Assembly (NCBI GenBank): GCA_034387635.1
Contig: JAOANU010000006.1
Coordinates: 1-64,000 of the forward strand
Reading direction: 5' to 3'
Source of the DNA: Rhodosporidiobolus odoratus
Lineage: Eukaryota; Basidiomycota; Microbotryomycetes; Sporidiobolales; Sporidiobolaceae
Length of the DNA: 64,000 nt
The number at the start of each line of letters is the position of its first letter. Positions within the stretch are counted from its first letter, which is position 1. Positions 46,483 through 58,517 of the stretch are shown one piece after another. The notes beneath the pieces were generated by a model, which saw only the letters and a list, made by a program, of their open reading frames with translations, did no database searches and had not been told where the DNA came from. The translations under genes and the position numbers were made by a program.

Positions 46483-46615
46483 ACGTCAGCAACCTGGGAA
46501 CAGGAGAAGAGAGACGAGAGAGAGGGGGCTCGAAGGGGTGCAGCAATGCAGGCTTTTTGAGCAGTTCTGTACCATCGCCCTACGTAGAGAGAAGAGGATT
46601 CCGCAGTCGAGCAAG

Positions 46616-47020
46616 AAAAGGCCAGAGAAGGATATGCACGAGGCACAATCAGGTCGGAGAAGAAAAGGTCGGTAGACCAAAGAAGAGTCGCTGCTCAGGC
46701 TGGGGGCTCCGGCTGCTTCGTTTGGTTCGAGGGAAGGCTGTGTGATCCTACCCATAGCCTTATGGCTCGCACGAGGGGGCAAGCATAAACACTTTGGGCA
46801 CCTTCACCTCGACGGGGCTCCCTGCTTTCCCTTCTGCTGCTTTTCTCTCCCACACTTGACCATCGCTACACTACATTATGTCCAACGACTCTCGACCACT
46901 CCCTCCCGGCTGGATCTGCCAGCATGACTCTACGTAAGCCACTCCCTCGTCGTCGACCACTACATCATCGTCGAGGCTGATTCCCTTCGTTCTCAGCCAC
47001 GGTCGGGACTTCTGGGTCGA
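46616..47020 (+). repeat. 405-bp inverted repeat, copy 2 (parent)
   Basis: Covers the uL2/WW intergenic region and the first exons of the WW gene; matched in inverted orientation by 42523-42927. Presumed to be the source because both genes are intact here. Confidence 0.9.
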
Positions 47021-48098
47021 CACCAATGTAAGCCACCTCTTGTACGCTGGAACTCAGACCTGACCTGCCGCAGCAAGTTGCGGCGGCAGGGAAGGCTGCC
47101 AAGAATCCGACTCACGGATGATGACGGTGGCGACCCAGTGTAGTGGGTCACAAGCAGCGGCGAGGGCGGGGCACTATATGTTGCGGCGACTACACGCATG
47201 CTACTTTATGGCAAGTAAGCAGCATGTCACGCTTCCCTCCCGCTGACCCCTCTTTATTCCGCAGGCCAACCCTCCCCGATCCATCTGGACCCATCCTCTA
47301 GACGACCCCGAGTACCAACGCTCGCAAGGTACCTCGTCCTACGCACCTCCGTCTGGACCTCCTCCTTCCCATTCCTCCGGTCAAGGCGGTTACTACGGCG
47401 ACTCGAAATCCCCTTCCGCCTTTGCTTCCTCCCACCAACCGTCTTCCCACGCTGCGCCCTCCCCGGCTCCGCAGAGTCAGTCCTCGCAGTCGTACTCCGC
47501 CGGTAGCGGTGACAAGAAGAAAAGCGGAGGCGGCGGAATCTTTGGCAAGATCAAGGCCAAGATTGACGAGGCCAAGCAACCCCGACCTCAGCAGGCCTAT
47601 GGCGGAGGCGGCGGGTACGGCGGGCAGCAGCAGTACTACCCTCAACAAGGTGGGTATGGGCAGCAGGCATATTACCAGCAGCCGCAGCGAATGGGCGGAG
47701 GGTTGGGCGGCGGGATGGGCGGTGGTCGGATGGGTGGCGGTGGTGGCATGAACCCTGTGCGTTCGACCCTTTCTTGTGGTTCATCTCTCGCCTCTGACTG
47801 ACCGCCGGCTCTTGCTTTCTTGCGTCCATTTTACTCCTGCAGATGATGATGATGGGAGGTGGTCTGCTTGCGGGTGGATTGCTTGGTGGCGCACTAGCCA
47901 ACGGACAGAATGACGCATACCAAGAAGTGCGTTGCTTCCGCCGTTGTTTTTCTTTTCCCCCTGCTGTCTCTCGGCAATTCTCCTTTCTTTCACTGCGCGC
48001 GCTTGTCCTACTGTAACGGACGCTTACCCCTCGCACTGCAGGGCTTCGAGGACGGCGGTGACATGGGCGGCGGTGACGACATGGGCGGCGATTTCTAA
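46878..48098 (+). CDS. WW-domain protein with Gly/Gln-rich tail
   Basis: Exons 46878-46933, 46997-47027, 47265-47756, 47843-47926 and 48042-48098 give 239 aa. The WW domain is residues about 8-42: LPPGWICQHDSTHGRDFWVD then ANPPRSIWTHPLD, with both signature Trp residues and the closing Pro. It recognises proline-rich partners. A Ser/Pro linker, GIFGKIKAKIDEAK, a Gly/Gln/Tyr-rich stretch and MMMMGGGLLAGGLLGGALA follow, then a Gly/Asp/Met end. The layout is that of small fungal WW proteins of unknown role. Its promoter and first two exons are duplicated in inverted orientation 4 kb upstream. The gene follows uL2 on the same strand, 395 bp downstream. Confidence 0.85.
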
Positions 48099-48345
48099 TC
48101 ACTTACCTTCCATCCTTGTTTAGCCGGAACCGTTCGAAGCTATCTGTCCCTAGTCGTCGTCTTCTTCAGTTTTGCCGTGTCCATTTGTACAACTATCGAA
48201 ATGCTGTTGCGACTCTTCTCGACGCTTTGTGCTCACAGGTCCTGCCATGTGGGAAGACAGCGAGACAGGCCTCATTGGATTGTACATCTCATTTTGCGTA
48301 TTGCACATGTCGCCGAAACACTGCGAACCGATACGCCATTATCGT

Positions 48346-51173
48346 CTAGTGCCCTTCCCTCCTCCTGGGCGCGCTGCGAAGAACTGCAAGGTAGAAGGCA
48401 CCAGGAGATCAGTCCCAGGATCGCGCTGGCTGCCCCCACAACGAGAAATGCAGAGGACATATACATGGGAGGAAACAAGCAACGCACTGTCGTCTACCCT
48501 CAGGATCATCTCGGCCGCCTCGCTCGCCGACAGCACGACTTGCCTCTTCAACTTGTACGATTCCGTCACTCCGCAATCGCGCATTGACCCAACGACTCCT
48601 TGTTCCATATCTGCAACGTGACAATACACCGGACAGGAGGCGGGTCAGTGTGGAAAATCGCGGCCGGAAGAAGGCGAAGGGGGAAGAACGCACCCAGTCC
48701 AGAGTCTTTTCGTCCTTCGTAATGTGCAGCGCGAAGCTTGGCAACAAGATCGGAAGAGTCGTAGCCAGCGTTGTCGGCAAGGATCGTCGGCATCTGCAAG
48801 GCGAGGCAAGCGCGAAAACGTCTCGTCACCAAGCCGAGGCAGGAAGAGGATCAGAAGGGATTGTCGACGCACCTGCCTCAACGCCCGCGCGAACGCCTCA
48901 ACCGCCAAAGCCTTCTTACCCTCGGTTCTCTTCGCCTCCTCGTCGACTGCAACTGCCATCGTCATCTCAGAGCACCCACCGCCGAAGACGACGCGCGTTT
49001 CTTTGACCGTTTGCGAGAGGACCGAAAGGGCGTCGTGCAGAGATCGGTCGGCTTCTTCGATCATCTGTCCGGTTGCGCCTCGGAGAACGACAGTGCAGGC
49101 TTCACCGGCGGCGACTCCGGAAAACTTGATAAGCTGCGAGGAAGGTCGGCAGGGCTGAGTCAGTCACCAGGAGAAAGCAGGGCAGTGTAGGAAAATACGA
49201 ACCTTGTCCTCTCCAATCATAATCTCCTCGATCACGTCGCAGTGGCCCAGCTTGACCGCTTGGGGGTCATCGAAAGTGGAGGCAATCTCTCCACCAGTGA
49301 CAAGCGCAAGACGCTCGACACCCTCAAAGTCGGCATGTTCGATCGACATCATGCCTGCTTCGGCGAAGAGGGATTCGGGGTAGTTGTAAATAAGCTGACG
49401 GTTGACAAAACAGGTAACGCCGTGGGCTTTGATCTTGGCGACCTTGGCCTTCATCTTTTCCTGCAGGGGAGTAAGCAGCCGGTTCAGCGCGAATCAACGA
49501 AACTACGCAGGGTCTTCACGAACCCGCTCTGCCCGCTCGAGCTCTGCCAGCTTGCCCGTAGAGTCGACCTTGACACGCGCGCCGAAGATCTTGATCTTGT
49601 CCGTGTCCATGGCTGCAAAAAAACACGGAAGATCAGCTGCGAGTCGGAATCAGGGCGCAAGTCGAATATCCAGGCTCACGGGTGTTTGCGATCAGGATCT
49701 TGACATTTTCCATGCGATGCGGGCAGTTGACCCCAATCTTCTTGTCGAGAATGAAACCCTCGTCGAGGTAAGAGTCGGTAAGCTTGCCTCCCTGCTTCTT
49801 GATGATCTGGATGTGGTCGAGGTCGGTAGAGCCCTGTGCGACGAACATCGTGACTGGGGAGTCAGCGAGGGCCGCCAGGACGGCATCTGCGAACAAGTGT
49901 GCGAGACCGCGCGCACCTTCAATCGCATGACAGCGTTAACAGCGAGCTCGGCGAAGTAGTCCTTGTCCGCCGCGAGAACCTTGGAAGAAAGGGTTGTTCG
50001 CGCAATGGCGAGGAGGTCTTCACGGAACTTGACTGCGTCCTTGCTGTTAGCGGGAAACCGAGGTGATGCAGGAGGAACGGCGGTCAGTCGACTTCTTCGT
50101 GCGAACCTCTTGACAAACAAAGAGACGGCAGAGGGGGGACAGCACTAGAGCGTACCCGTGGTCCTCTGCTGCGCCTTCCAAAGCCAACAATGCCGCCTTG
50201 CTCGCAATTCGGAAACCCTCGATCACGCTGCGCAAGGGAGTTCCTTAGTGCCGATTCGTCATAGAGGCAAGGTAGGACGTACGTCTGGGGGTGTACTCGC
50301 TGAATGGTAACAAGCTTCTCCGCCTCGCGCAAGATTTCCGAAGCAAGAACAGTGACGGAGGTCGTTCCTGCGATGGGGGGCCAGGTCAAATTCCAGTCTA
50401 GGGAAGTGGTGAGGCGTCACAGCACAACGCACCGTCGCCGACCTCGTCGTCCTGCACCTTTGAGATGTTGACGAGGATCTTGGCGGCAGGGTTGTCGAGA
50501 GCAATGGATTTGAGGATGGTGGCGCCGTCGTTTGTGACGGTGATCTCGCCAGTCGAGGTGGAATGCAAAATCTTGTTCATACCCTTGGGGCCAAGAGTAG
50601 ACTTGACCAGGTCGCCAAGGGCGAGAGCGCCGACAAAGGAAGATAGACGAGCCTGTACCAGGAGGAAAAGAGGTCAGTCTCGCCCGCTGGAGCAGTCGGC
50701 TCACCTAGTCTGCTCGAATTCAAGCAGCTCTTGTGACAACGACAAGCACGCTGTCAAGCTGTCAGCCTGCCTTGCTCTGCTATCCCGCTCGAACCCTACT
50801 GCCAGACGTTCCGTTGATCTTCGGGCGACGAGCTTTTAGCCTGTGCCGCGTCGGAGGGCCATCTTTGTCCCCATTTGCTTGCTCCCAGTAGAGTGTGCAG
50901 CCCCGTCGGCGCTGCATCGCTCGTCGCAAGTGACTTCTGGTTGTTCGGCGCGTCGTTTCCACTTTGACCGCGACTGCCTCAAGGGCGGTTCTGCCACCGT
51001 GCCCTAGATCGTAGAGCTTTACTGAGCTAAGGAAAGTGTGACTTGCATTCTCTGCGCGCTCCTGGGTAGCTTCCTGTTGATGAGAGATGGGAACGATGAA
51101 TTAGCATCGTCTACAAACTCTACATGACCACGGATAGACAGCAACGCACTTGTCCAAAGATGTTGACGCTCAT
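48346..51173 (-). CDS. CCT2: T-complex chaperonin subunit beta (CCT2)
   Basis: Thirteen exons: 51173-51150, 51073-51047, 50652-50433, 50367-50283, 50227-50156, 50043-49917, 49833-49680, 49612-49524, 49460-49203, 49133-48873, 48793-48694, 48610-48488 and 48383-48346, for 525 aa. Group II chaperonin signatures are [31 protein letters not shown] and [19 protein letters not shown] (ATP site). Beta-specific blocks are [40 protein letters not shown] and GESYKLKR-type C-terminal wording ([20 protein letters not shown]). It is a ring subunit of TRiC/CCT, which folds actin and tubulin in the cytosol. Intron 2 (about 390 nt) has a GC donor, AAT then GCAAGT; only this keeps E-N-A-R-L-S-S. The gene is divergent from the UCH gene with 147 bp between starts. 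Confidence 0.95.
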
Positions 51174-51320
51174 TCTGGTCCAACTAGAGTGTCAGAAGTG
51201 GTAACAAGCAGAGACGACAGCGATTGATCAAGTGGACCCGCTTCACTTTCTGCTTCTGCTTCTTTACTCCCCTTCCACACCTTCTTACTGTGTATACACT
51301 CGCTGTGTACTATCAAAAAC
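51174..51320. promoter_or_regulatory. Compact divergent promoter of CCT2 and UCH genes
   Basis: Only 147 bp separate the two start codons, linking a chaperonin subunit and a deubiquitinase. The plus-strand side has a CTTC-rich run (51240-51290). A shared promoter is inferred from the spacing. Confidence 0.5.
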
Positions 51321-52637
51321 ATGGCTATGGACAACCCACGCTGGCTACCTCTCGAGTCGTATGCTGATTCCACCTTCATTCGCGCTTCCTCCTGCTTGCT
51401 GACCTTGTCTTCTACCACCAGTAATCCCGAATCCTTCAACCGGTAACCTCGTCCACTGTCGCATTCGGAGAAACACCCCTGACACGCACATGCAACAGCT
51501 GGTCAGCTTCCCTCGGTCTGAAAACCGAAGGTCCTGGCGGCTACGCCTTCGCCGACGTGTGGGGGCTCGAGCCGGAAGCCCTCGAGTGGGTCAAGAAACC
51601 CGTCAAGGCCGTCCTCATGCTCTTCCCCGTCACCGACGCCTACGAGAAACTCCGCAAGGAACAGGATGCCAAGGTCCTCGAGGATGGCGTCGAGGGAGTC
51701 GAGGATGTCATCTACTTCAAGCAGACCAGTGCGCATCGTTCTTCTACGCCCTCAGTCGCAGAGCTTACCCTGCTACGTGTGCAGTCGCGAATGCCTGTGG
51801 CACCTTCGCCCTCCTGCATACCCTAGCAAACACCGACGTTCCGCTGAGTGGGTTTCCTTTTTCTTTTCACTCTCAAGGTTGCCGCTGCTCGGACTGCGTT
51901 CCGCCTGCAGCTGTTGCTGACGATCATATTTTGGCGCAGGCGAGGGACCGCTCACAGAGCTGTTCGAGCAGTGCCACGACAAGGTAAGTCATTGCCTTGA
52001 TCCAGCTCGCCCCTGCTTCTCTCCGACACGAACTACGCGGCTTCTTCGTCAGCCTTCTGGAGGTCTTGCTGGAACAAAAGACACGCTAAGCGTCTATTGT
52101 GCAGACTCCGCTGGAACGTGCTCAGCTGCTCGTCGCGTCGAATGAGCTGGAGCGAGTACACGAGGATGTTGCGCAAACCGGCCAAACCGAGGTATGCCCA
52201 TCGTCCTCCTCTGCGCTCTACGGTCTTTCCGTCGCCAGTATCCTAGCTCGGCTGAGATGTCAAGCCCTCTTATCTCGAAAGCTCACAAGCTGCCCTTCCC
52301 GCACCTTTAGGCACCCGCCCTCGAAGACGACACCGACCTCCACTTTGTCACCTTTGTCAACCACAACGGTTTCCTCATTGAGCTCGACGGACGACGAAAC
52401 AGCCCGATCAACCACGGCAAGATCAAGACGGATCTGCTCGAGGTATGTCCCGCCGCTCCCCTCTTGTTTTGATTTCTGCTGTCGAAACCCTGCGTGAGTC
52501 TGCAGTCACCCGAACGGCACTGATACGTCCTCTTGCGGCTACAGGACGCTGTGGAGTACGTCAAGAAGGTCATGGAGCTCACGCAGAGTATCAGCTTCAA
52601 CCTCGTCACCTTAGGTCCGGCACCTGAAGATGACTAG
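51321..52637 (+). CDS. YUH1: Ubiquitin C-terminal hydrolase, UCH-L3/YUH1 type
   Basis: Exons 51321-51358, 51422-51442, 51499-51728, 51785-51847, 51940-51983, 52105-52191, 52311-52442 and 52545-52637 give 235 aa. The C12 cysteine protease residues are visible: Cys in QTIANACGTFALLHTLAN, His in DTDLHFVTFVNHNGFLIELD and Asp in ELDGRRNSPINHG. Other blocks are WGLEPEALEWVKKPVKAVL, MLFPVTDAYEKLRKEQ and TGQTEAPALED, the crossover-loop region. It removes small adducts from ubiquitin or Nedd8/Rub1 C-termini in the cytosol. Exon 2 is only 21 nt. All joins keep frame with GT-AG sites. Confidence 0.95.
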
Positions 52638-52783
52638 GTGGGCGGCAGCGGTTCGGAACACCCTGAAAATAGCGTCCACCTGTAGCGATAGCCTGTACTA
52701 TTTCCTCTCCGACTACATCCATAGAAGATGTGAGCGAGAGAACCACAACAGAGAGCCTTCATTTCTTGCTGTCTCACTCTACT

Positions 52784-54895
52784 CTACACCACTTCTACCG
52801 CCTCTCGCGCCGCCACCACAACCTCCTTAAGCTGTACGACCTTCTCCTTTCCCTCGGCTTCCCTCAATTTCTCCACGACCTTGGCCTCCCTCAATCCCTC
52901 CCTCGCCTTCTCGCGCCTCTCCTCCTCCGCCTGCCTCCCCATCTCCCCGACCACCCTCCAAACCTCATACACCCTATGCCTCACTCCTGCCTCTTCATCT
53001 CCGAGAAGATCAAGGAGGATTTCGACCCATTTAGGGTAAGTGACCAGCGAGAGAGCAATGGAAGGGGAGTAGACGAGTGAGGTGAGAGCTCCGGAGGCGG
53101 CGAGGCGGGTCGGGAGGTCGGGTGAGGAGGAGAGGGCGAGGAGGAGGTGTAGCTTTGTCGAAGGGGGTTTCGAGGAATCGCTTGCACCTGGTGACGGTGA
53201 AGAGGAATTCGCGAGCGGCTCAAAGTGCTCGATGCCAGGGTCCGAGGCAGCGAGGTTGCAGATGAGCTCCGTTGCTGCTCGTCGGACCATGGTGTTCGAG
53301 GAGAGGAGGAGCTCTTCAACGGCGGTAAGGAGGGGGATGGCCCGATCCCGGAGGGTCATGCTGGCCAGCTGGTGAGAGAGCGAAGGGTCAAGGGATGAGA
53401 TGTTGGTGAGCGCCATAAGCGACTCGAATCGTGGTAGGAAGCCGACGAGCTCCGAAGCGGAGGGCGCGGCACCGAAAGGGAGGGTGAGGGCCGTCGTGGC
53501 TTCCAGAAGTAGGGGCGACGAGGCGGTCGGACCTAGGACAAGTAGAGGGTTGGCAGTGATGAGGAGCTTGGCAAGTCCTTGTACGGCTGGAAAGTCTTCT
53601 GTAGGAGAGAAGGGAGATGGCAGTTGGCGGATCAGGGAGAGGAAGAGGCGAGGCGCGCCGGCCTGGAGTAGCGATCCGCGAAGAGGTTGCGGGCTAACGA
53701 GGGAATGGAGGATGTTGGCGGCAAGGCGGCGAGTCTGGATGGAAGGAGACAAGCACAACTGACGGACAGTCGGAATGGGCGACGGCTCATGCTTGACCAG
53801 AGCAGTAATGCGGGCGGTCACCGATTCGGCATCCTCGCGCTCGAGGGAAGGAAGCGCCTGACCATTCTTGGCAGCGGCGGACGCAAAGCGCTTCAAACGG
53901 CGAACCTGCTCTGCGTCGCTGTCCGAGTTGAGGGAGGGCAATGCGGTGAGGTGATCGAGGAGGGTCGCGATGGCGAAGTTGCGAGCGCTGTCCGTGGCGG
54001 TCGGCTGCGTAGGCGTCTTTGGGGCGAAAGAGAAGAGCACGGAAAGAAAGGAAGAGTCCGTGGCGATTTTCTTGACTGGCGGTGACGAGGTAAGGGTAAG
54101 GTAGGCGAGGCCCTCCAATGCGGGCGGGAAGACACCTTCGTCCGGCGAGGGGCTTGCTCCGGAGTTCTTGCTGGCAATGACGAGCTGGACGAACAGTCGT
54201 GCTAAAGCCTCGAGCGACCATCTCGACGGCGGTTCCGGCTGTTCCGGCGGAGTAGGCAAGCCCGTGGTGGATGGTTCTTCCTTGCCTAGTCGCAGCTTGA
54301 CTACGCCGACGCCAGCGAGTGCCCGTCTCCTTGCTCCATTTGCCGACACGGCGGTGTCAGCTGCGACGGAAGGCTCGCCCAGCAGGCTTTCGAGCCATGT
54401 TCCCGCTGTGCTTCTGACCAAAGTCCGCAGATTCGGCTGACCTGCTGCCAACGAGAGCAGCTCGACAAGAGCAAGTGTCTCCTCGTCTTGTTTCACCTTG
54501 CCCTTACCCTTGCCTACGGGCTTGGAGATGTGTTCGACGGTTTCCTCAAGACGAGAACGAAGCGAGTTGTCCTGGAAAAGCGAAGCGGCGACTTGAGGAG
54601 CCACTTGGAGTACGCCGCTGAGGACACTGAGGCCTTGTACGAGTTCCGTTGAGTCGGTACCAGAGAGGAGGGATTCGAGGGTAATTTGCAGAGAGGAAAG
54701 GGTGGTCGAGGTGGGGGAGGGAGTTAAGAAGCGAGAGAGGACGGCGAGGGCGACGGTGTGAGACTCTCCAGGGTGAGTCAGGGCTGAAGAGACAGCCTTG
54801 AGATCATCTGGTGTAAGCTGCCGTTCCCCTGAGCGAGTTAAGATGAGTTTGAGTGCTGCTATGTGATCAACTGATGAAGTCGAGGAGGACGCCAT
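52784..54895 (-). CDS. UNC-45/CRO1/She4-like myosin chaperone
   Basis: A single exon of 703 aa from the ATG at 54895. The protein is almost wholly helical, with armadillo-like repeats: an N-terminal block (HPGESHTVALAVLSRFL, TELVQGLSVLSGVLQVAP), a central block (RFESLMALTNISSLDPSLSH, MVRRAATELICNLAASDP) and a final repeat (LAASGALTSLVYSPSIAL, KWVEILLDLLGDEEAGVRHR), ending in a charged coiled coil. The F-E-S-L-M-A-L-T-N-(I/L) and V-R-R-A-A-T-E-L-(I/M)-C-N-(L/M) blocks are typical of the UNC-45/She4 central and UCS domains. Family members fold and stabilise myosin motor domains. An upstream exon ending at a GTAAGT near 54960 could extend the N-terminus; this was not resolved. Convergent with UCH, 146 bp apart. 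Confidence 0.82.
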   Translation of the reverse strand: MASSSTSSVDHIAALKLILTRSGERQLTPDDLKAVSSALTHPGESHTVALAVLSRFLTPSPTSTTLSSLQITLESLLSGTDSTELVQGLSVLSGVLQVAPQVAASLFQDNSLRSRLEETVEHISKPVGKGKGKVKQDEETLALVELLSLAAGQPNLRTLVRSTAGTWLESLLGEPSVAADTAVSANGARRRALAGVGVVKLRLGKEEPSTTGLPTPPEQPEPPSRWSLEALARLFVQLVIASKNSGASPSPDEGVFPPALEGLAYLTLTSSPPVKKIATDSSFLSVLFSFAPKTPTQPTATDSARNFAIATLLDHLTALPSLNSDSDAEQVRRLKRFASAAAKNGQALPSLEREDAESVTARITALVKHEPSPIPTVRQLCLSPSIQTRRLAANILHSLVSPQPLRGSLLQAGAPRLFLSLIRQLPSPFSPTEDFPAVQGLAKLLITANPLLVLGPTASSPLLLEATTALTLPFGAAPSASELVGFLPRFESLMALTNISSLDPSLSHQLASMTLRDRAIPLLTAVEELLLSSNTMVRRAATELICNLAASDPGIEHFEPLANSSSPSPGASDSSKPPSTKLHLLLALSSSPDLPTRLAASGALTSLVYSPSIALSLVTYPKWVEILLDLLGDEEAGVRHRVYEVWRVVGEMGRQAEEERREKAREGLREAKVVEKLREAEGKEKVVQLKEVVVAAREAVEVV

Positions 54896-55075
54896 CAAGG
54901 TTCTGGACGACGTGCTGAATCAGCCCATACACACGCTGAAGCTACTTGGAAGACTTACAAGCGCTTTACCGAGCTTCTGGGCAAGATCGACGTGTAAAGG
55001 GCGAGTCGAGGACCTTTTCTTGTCCTCGACATCTTTCTTCGACCGCGGTGAGCACTTCCTCGCTATTCGGCCTCG

Positions 55076-56887
55076 TCACAGACACCTCAATCGCCACACC
55101 TGAAGAGCACAGCGAGTCAGGCGCGGGAACGAGACATGCTGTATATTTTGCAACCGAGAGAGAGCGCTACTAGCCAACGGGAAATATCGAGAGGGAAAAC
55201 TCGGCGAGACGGAGGCACAGGAAATAGGCGGAGGGACACGAGCTTCAAGCGACGATACGGAGCCGGGCGGATAGAGAGACTGAAACCCAATAACTGAGAA
55301 TGGCGTTAACGAGGCGGGAGAATAACGCGAAGAGACAGAGACAAGGACCAGAAAGACAGACCACGGGAAAGTGCCCGGCACTGGCTGATTTAGACCTTCT
55401 TCAGGCCACAGCAAACCATGGCGCTTTCGAAGCGTTGCGTTGCGAGGCGGGCGCAAGAGACGGAGAGACGGTTTGGGCAAAGCTGGCAGGAGTATGTGGG
55501 TTCTTCCTACGTTGTGCCGGTGCCAGTCCAGCGAGGGTCGCGAACGAGCGCAGACTAGGGACGACGGGGAGAGCCGGGTCGAAGTGTAGAGGTGGATTCG
55601 TCGTGCGGTGAGAGGGATACGGGGAGCCGGGGCGAGTTTGACTGTCAAGCTCGACGGAGTGGTAATCAAACGCGAGGTAGTGATTAGGGGGCGTAGGCAG
55701 GCGTGAGAGTGTCGAGGAGAGGTTCGCGTAGGCATGGCGGACTGTAGCAAGAGGATACTGTCAGGCCGAACAGGGGAGGAGGGGAAACGGGTCGTCGGCG
55801 CACTGTTTCCGTGGGTTTTGACCCTGCGAGGCGCTCCCTCCCCGATGCGCTCACCGAGAATGGTGGGACATGATACGTCCTCGAGGGAGTATGTCCCACA
55901 AAAGCGGTCTCCCCAGACTTGGCTCTGCATCAACCTGGCCGCGCCGTCTCTACTCGAGCTTCGCAATCTGGCAGGCGAGCGGGCTTTGTCGTTCGCAGAG
56001 AAGGCGCCACCTCGCGCGTTTTCGGCGAACTCGGGGTTGTAAGGCTTCACGAACGCTGAGGGGTCGCAGTTGAAACTGCTGAACTGCTGCGAAGCTGCAC
56101 GGGGAAGCCTCGAGTCTACCTCAAGGGCTGGCAAATCGCTTGCAAGCTGCGGCACGATACTGAAAGGGTGTTGATGTTCGCGCGCTGAAGCGATGCCGTC
56201 AAGGCAGTCTACCTTACTAGTCGGGCGCGATGAGGCGGGAGTATTGGCGGGAGTAGGAGGTTGGGACAAGGCAGTCGTACAGGACGGGGGCGAAAGGGCT
56301 GAAGGTGGTGCTTGTGCGCCGGCAGATGTGTGCGGGAGAACAGGACCGTCTCCCCAAAAAATGGTCATCAGGAGGCTTTCATTCTTGAAAAGGTTTCGAG
56401 GGTGCGTACGAGACAGATTTGGCCCTGCATCGCTGCACTCCAGGTTCTCGTCCGGACGGTCGAGATGACTTGCGACAAGGTTTCCGAGCATTGCCTCGAC
56501 GTTGACGGTGCGGTGCAATGCAGTCGACGAGGAAAAGGGCGAGCGCAGCGGCGTAAGGTTTGAGCCGACAACGAGCTGGGCAAAGATGACTTCGCCAGGG
56601 GAGACGTCTTCCAAGCTGCTTGGCGAGAGGCCGTTACCAGTCTTTGCGCGGATGACTTTGGCGAGTTGACCATCGAAGAGGGCTTCCTGAATCTCCTGCT
56701 TGAAACTCTGGCGAAGGTGGCAGTATGGGTGAGCTGAATTTCACACGGATCAGAAAGGGAGACTTACCGCGAGAGAACGCCTGTCCCCATTGCTGGAAAA
56801 GAGCCCGATATCCACCCTTGAGTCCTCGTCGATGCTCCCATTCGCGTCCCTGACCATAACCAGGCAGAATTGCTGGGTAAATGGCAT
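55076..56887 (-). CDS. Protein of unknown function, provisional model
   Basis: Not recognised. A minimal model is exon 56887-56768 (MPFTQQFCLVMVRDANGSID onward) joined in phase 0 by a GTAAGT/CAG intron to a long open exon 56707-55076, for 583 aa. The join gives FSSNGDRRSLA-SFKQEIQEA, then FDGQLAKVIRAKTGNGLS and EDVSPGEVIFAQLVVGSNL, which looks like a folded domain. After this come Ser/Pro-rich and Arg-rich disordered residues. The frame also continues upstream of 56887 to an acceptor at about 57011, so further 5' exons reaching the ATG at 57346 are possible. The last 200 codons may not be coding: their composition shifts to Ser/Arg/Leu-rich. Confidence 0.45.
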
Positions 56888-58517
56888 CGTTATACCGTCG
56901 CAGATGGGGTCGAGGAGATGGCGAAGGAGAAAAGGAAAACGGGCGATGACTGGGATGGGGCGGAGAAGGCGAGGAGATCCCGATTGATGGGTGCCAGGGA
57001 TGTGCGGTGAAGCTAGAGATACTCGAAACGGTCAATTAGTGGTTTTGCCAAGGAAGATCAGTGACAGAATAGCTGTTGGGCACAAGGTCAAGCTGGCCTT
57101 GCCTGCTCACTCTCGACCTCCGAATGTCCCACCCTTCTCTGGCGGGTTTTCGCTGGAGGAGAGCTGATCGAGCTCGAACCGCCTCGTCAGTGCCTGACGG
57201 TGCAGCATCGGAGAACCTGCAAGGGCGGGACGGAAACAGAAAAGATCAGGTTTTTGTCCAGCCTTTGTCTCCAGAAAGGAGGCATGCCAACTTCGTGGAG
57301 CTTCCAAAGAAAAGGGCCCGTGCAAGATGGCGCTGGTGATATTCATGGTCGCGTCGACCTAGCCGAAGGCCGGTGTGTGTGTGTTGGCTAGAGGCCGCTT
57401 CATGCGACGAGCCTTGCGACGAGCGAGAGAGTGGGGCCAGGAAATCGACGGGGGCTCAAGGTTGAGTTGGCAGCGCGTCTCGCGAAGCTACTGCCCAGAC
57501 CTTGGTCATCCTGAGCGACCGCCGTGTTCGCCTCGCCGGTGACAGCAGAAGCAGGCGATATCACCCGAGGGAGATCGAAGGAAATCCAGTCGAATCGGGG
57601 TTGAACGCAGGATCAGCCCGCAGGCTGAAGCGTTCGGGTCGGGTGGACGCGTCGTCGGGCTGTCCAGGCATACTCACGAGTGAAAGGTGAGCGAGTCGAG
57701 AGGTAAACATCGAGCTACTGCTAGCGGGAACACCAGCAGGGGAAGCAAGAGGGAAGTAGCCATTTCACCGATGCCGGCCACAATGGATGCGGCGCGCTGT
57801 GTTAGGGTACTGTGTGGATCGAGTCCGAGATATTGCTGCGGTGACGCGCGCGTGTAAGGCAAAGCGCAACTCATGAAGCGTGTGTAGTCTCGAACTGAGT
57901 TGATGGACGGCAACGAAGGTGGTCTCAACCTGTATTCTGCGATCAAGGCTGCCGCGCCAAACGTCAAGACACGAGGCCGAAGTGACGCCTATGACTATCG
58001 CGGAAGTGGTAAATGGCAGACTACGAAGAGATAGCTAATAGCAAGAGAGGGAGAAGAGAGAGAACGTACACACGCCTCACCAGTCCTGCTTCGCACGACA
58101 GACGCTCGCGACATGCAAGCAGTGCGCGGCCGCTGTGCACAACTTGAAGACGAAGGAGAGTCGATCGGGCAAATCAAGTCGACAGCTGGGAGCGGTCGGA
58201 ACGGTAAGCGTGGCAGTGCTCTCTATACGTTGAACGTGTATAGCTTTGTATGTGTCAGTCAGCACAGTGTCGAAGCGAGAGTTATTGCTCGCTGCGCTCA
58301 TTTGTTCTTCGGGTTCACCACTCTGCTCTGTTCACTACACTCGCCAGGCTGAGCATTCATACGGGACGGCGGATAGGGACTGTATCAAAGGGGGTAGTAT
58401 TGCTCACTTGGCTCTAGAGGTGAGTCGACGTCTTCTTCGTTTCATCTTCTCCTCGACGAGAAATGTCGCAACTGCGGCGAGCCGAGTCAACCTAACACAG
58501 CTGGGCTGTTTGAGTAG
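56888..58517. other. Region upstream of the unknown gene and the PPR gene
   Basis: This may contain 5' exons of the unknown minus-strand gene (57346-57130). A minus-strand frame at about 57762-57674 begins with a signal-peptide-like run, MATSLLLPLLVFPLAVARC, then a GTGAGT donor, but no convincing continuation was found. A short GTGTGTGTGT tract lies at about 57371-57384. The rest holds the PPR promoter. Confidence 0.4.

Noticed and set aside
57674..57967. Signal-peptide-like start with a GTGAGT donor on the minus strand
   Set aside because: No acceptor gave a convincing second exon; kept only as a remark for the intergenic region.
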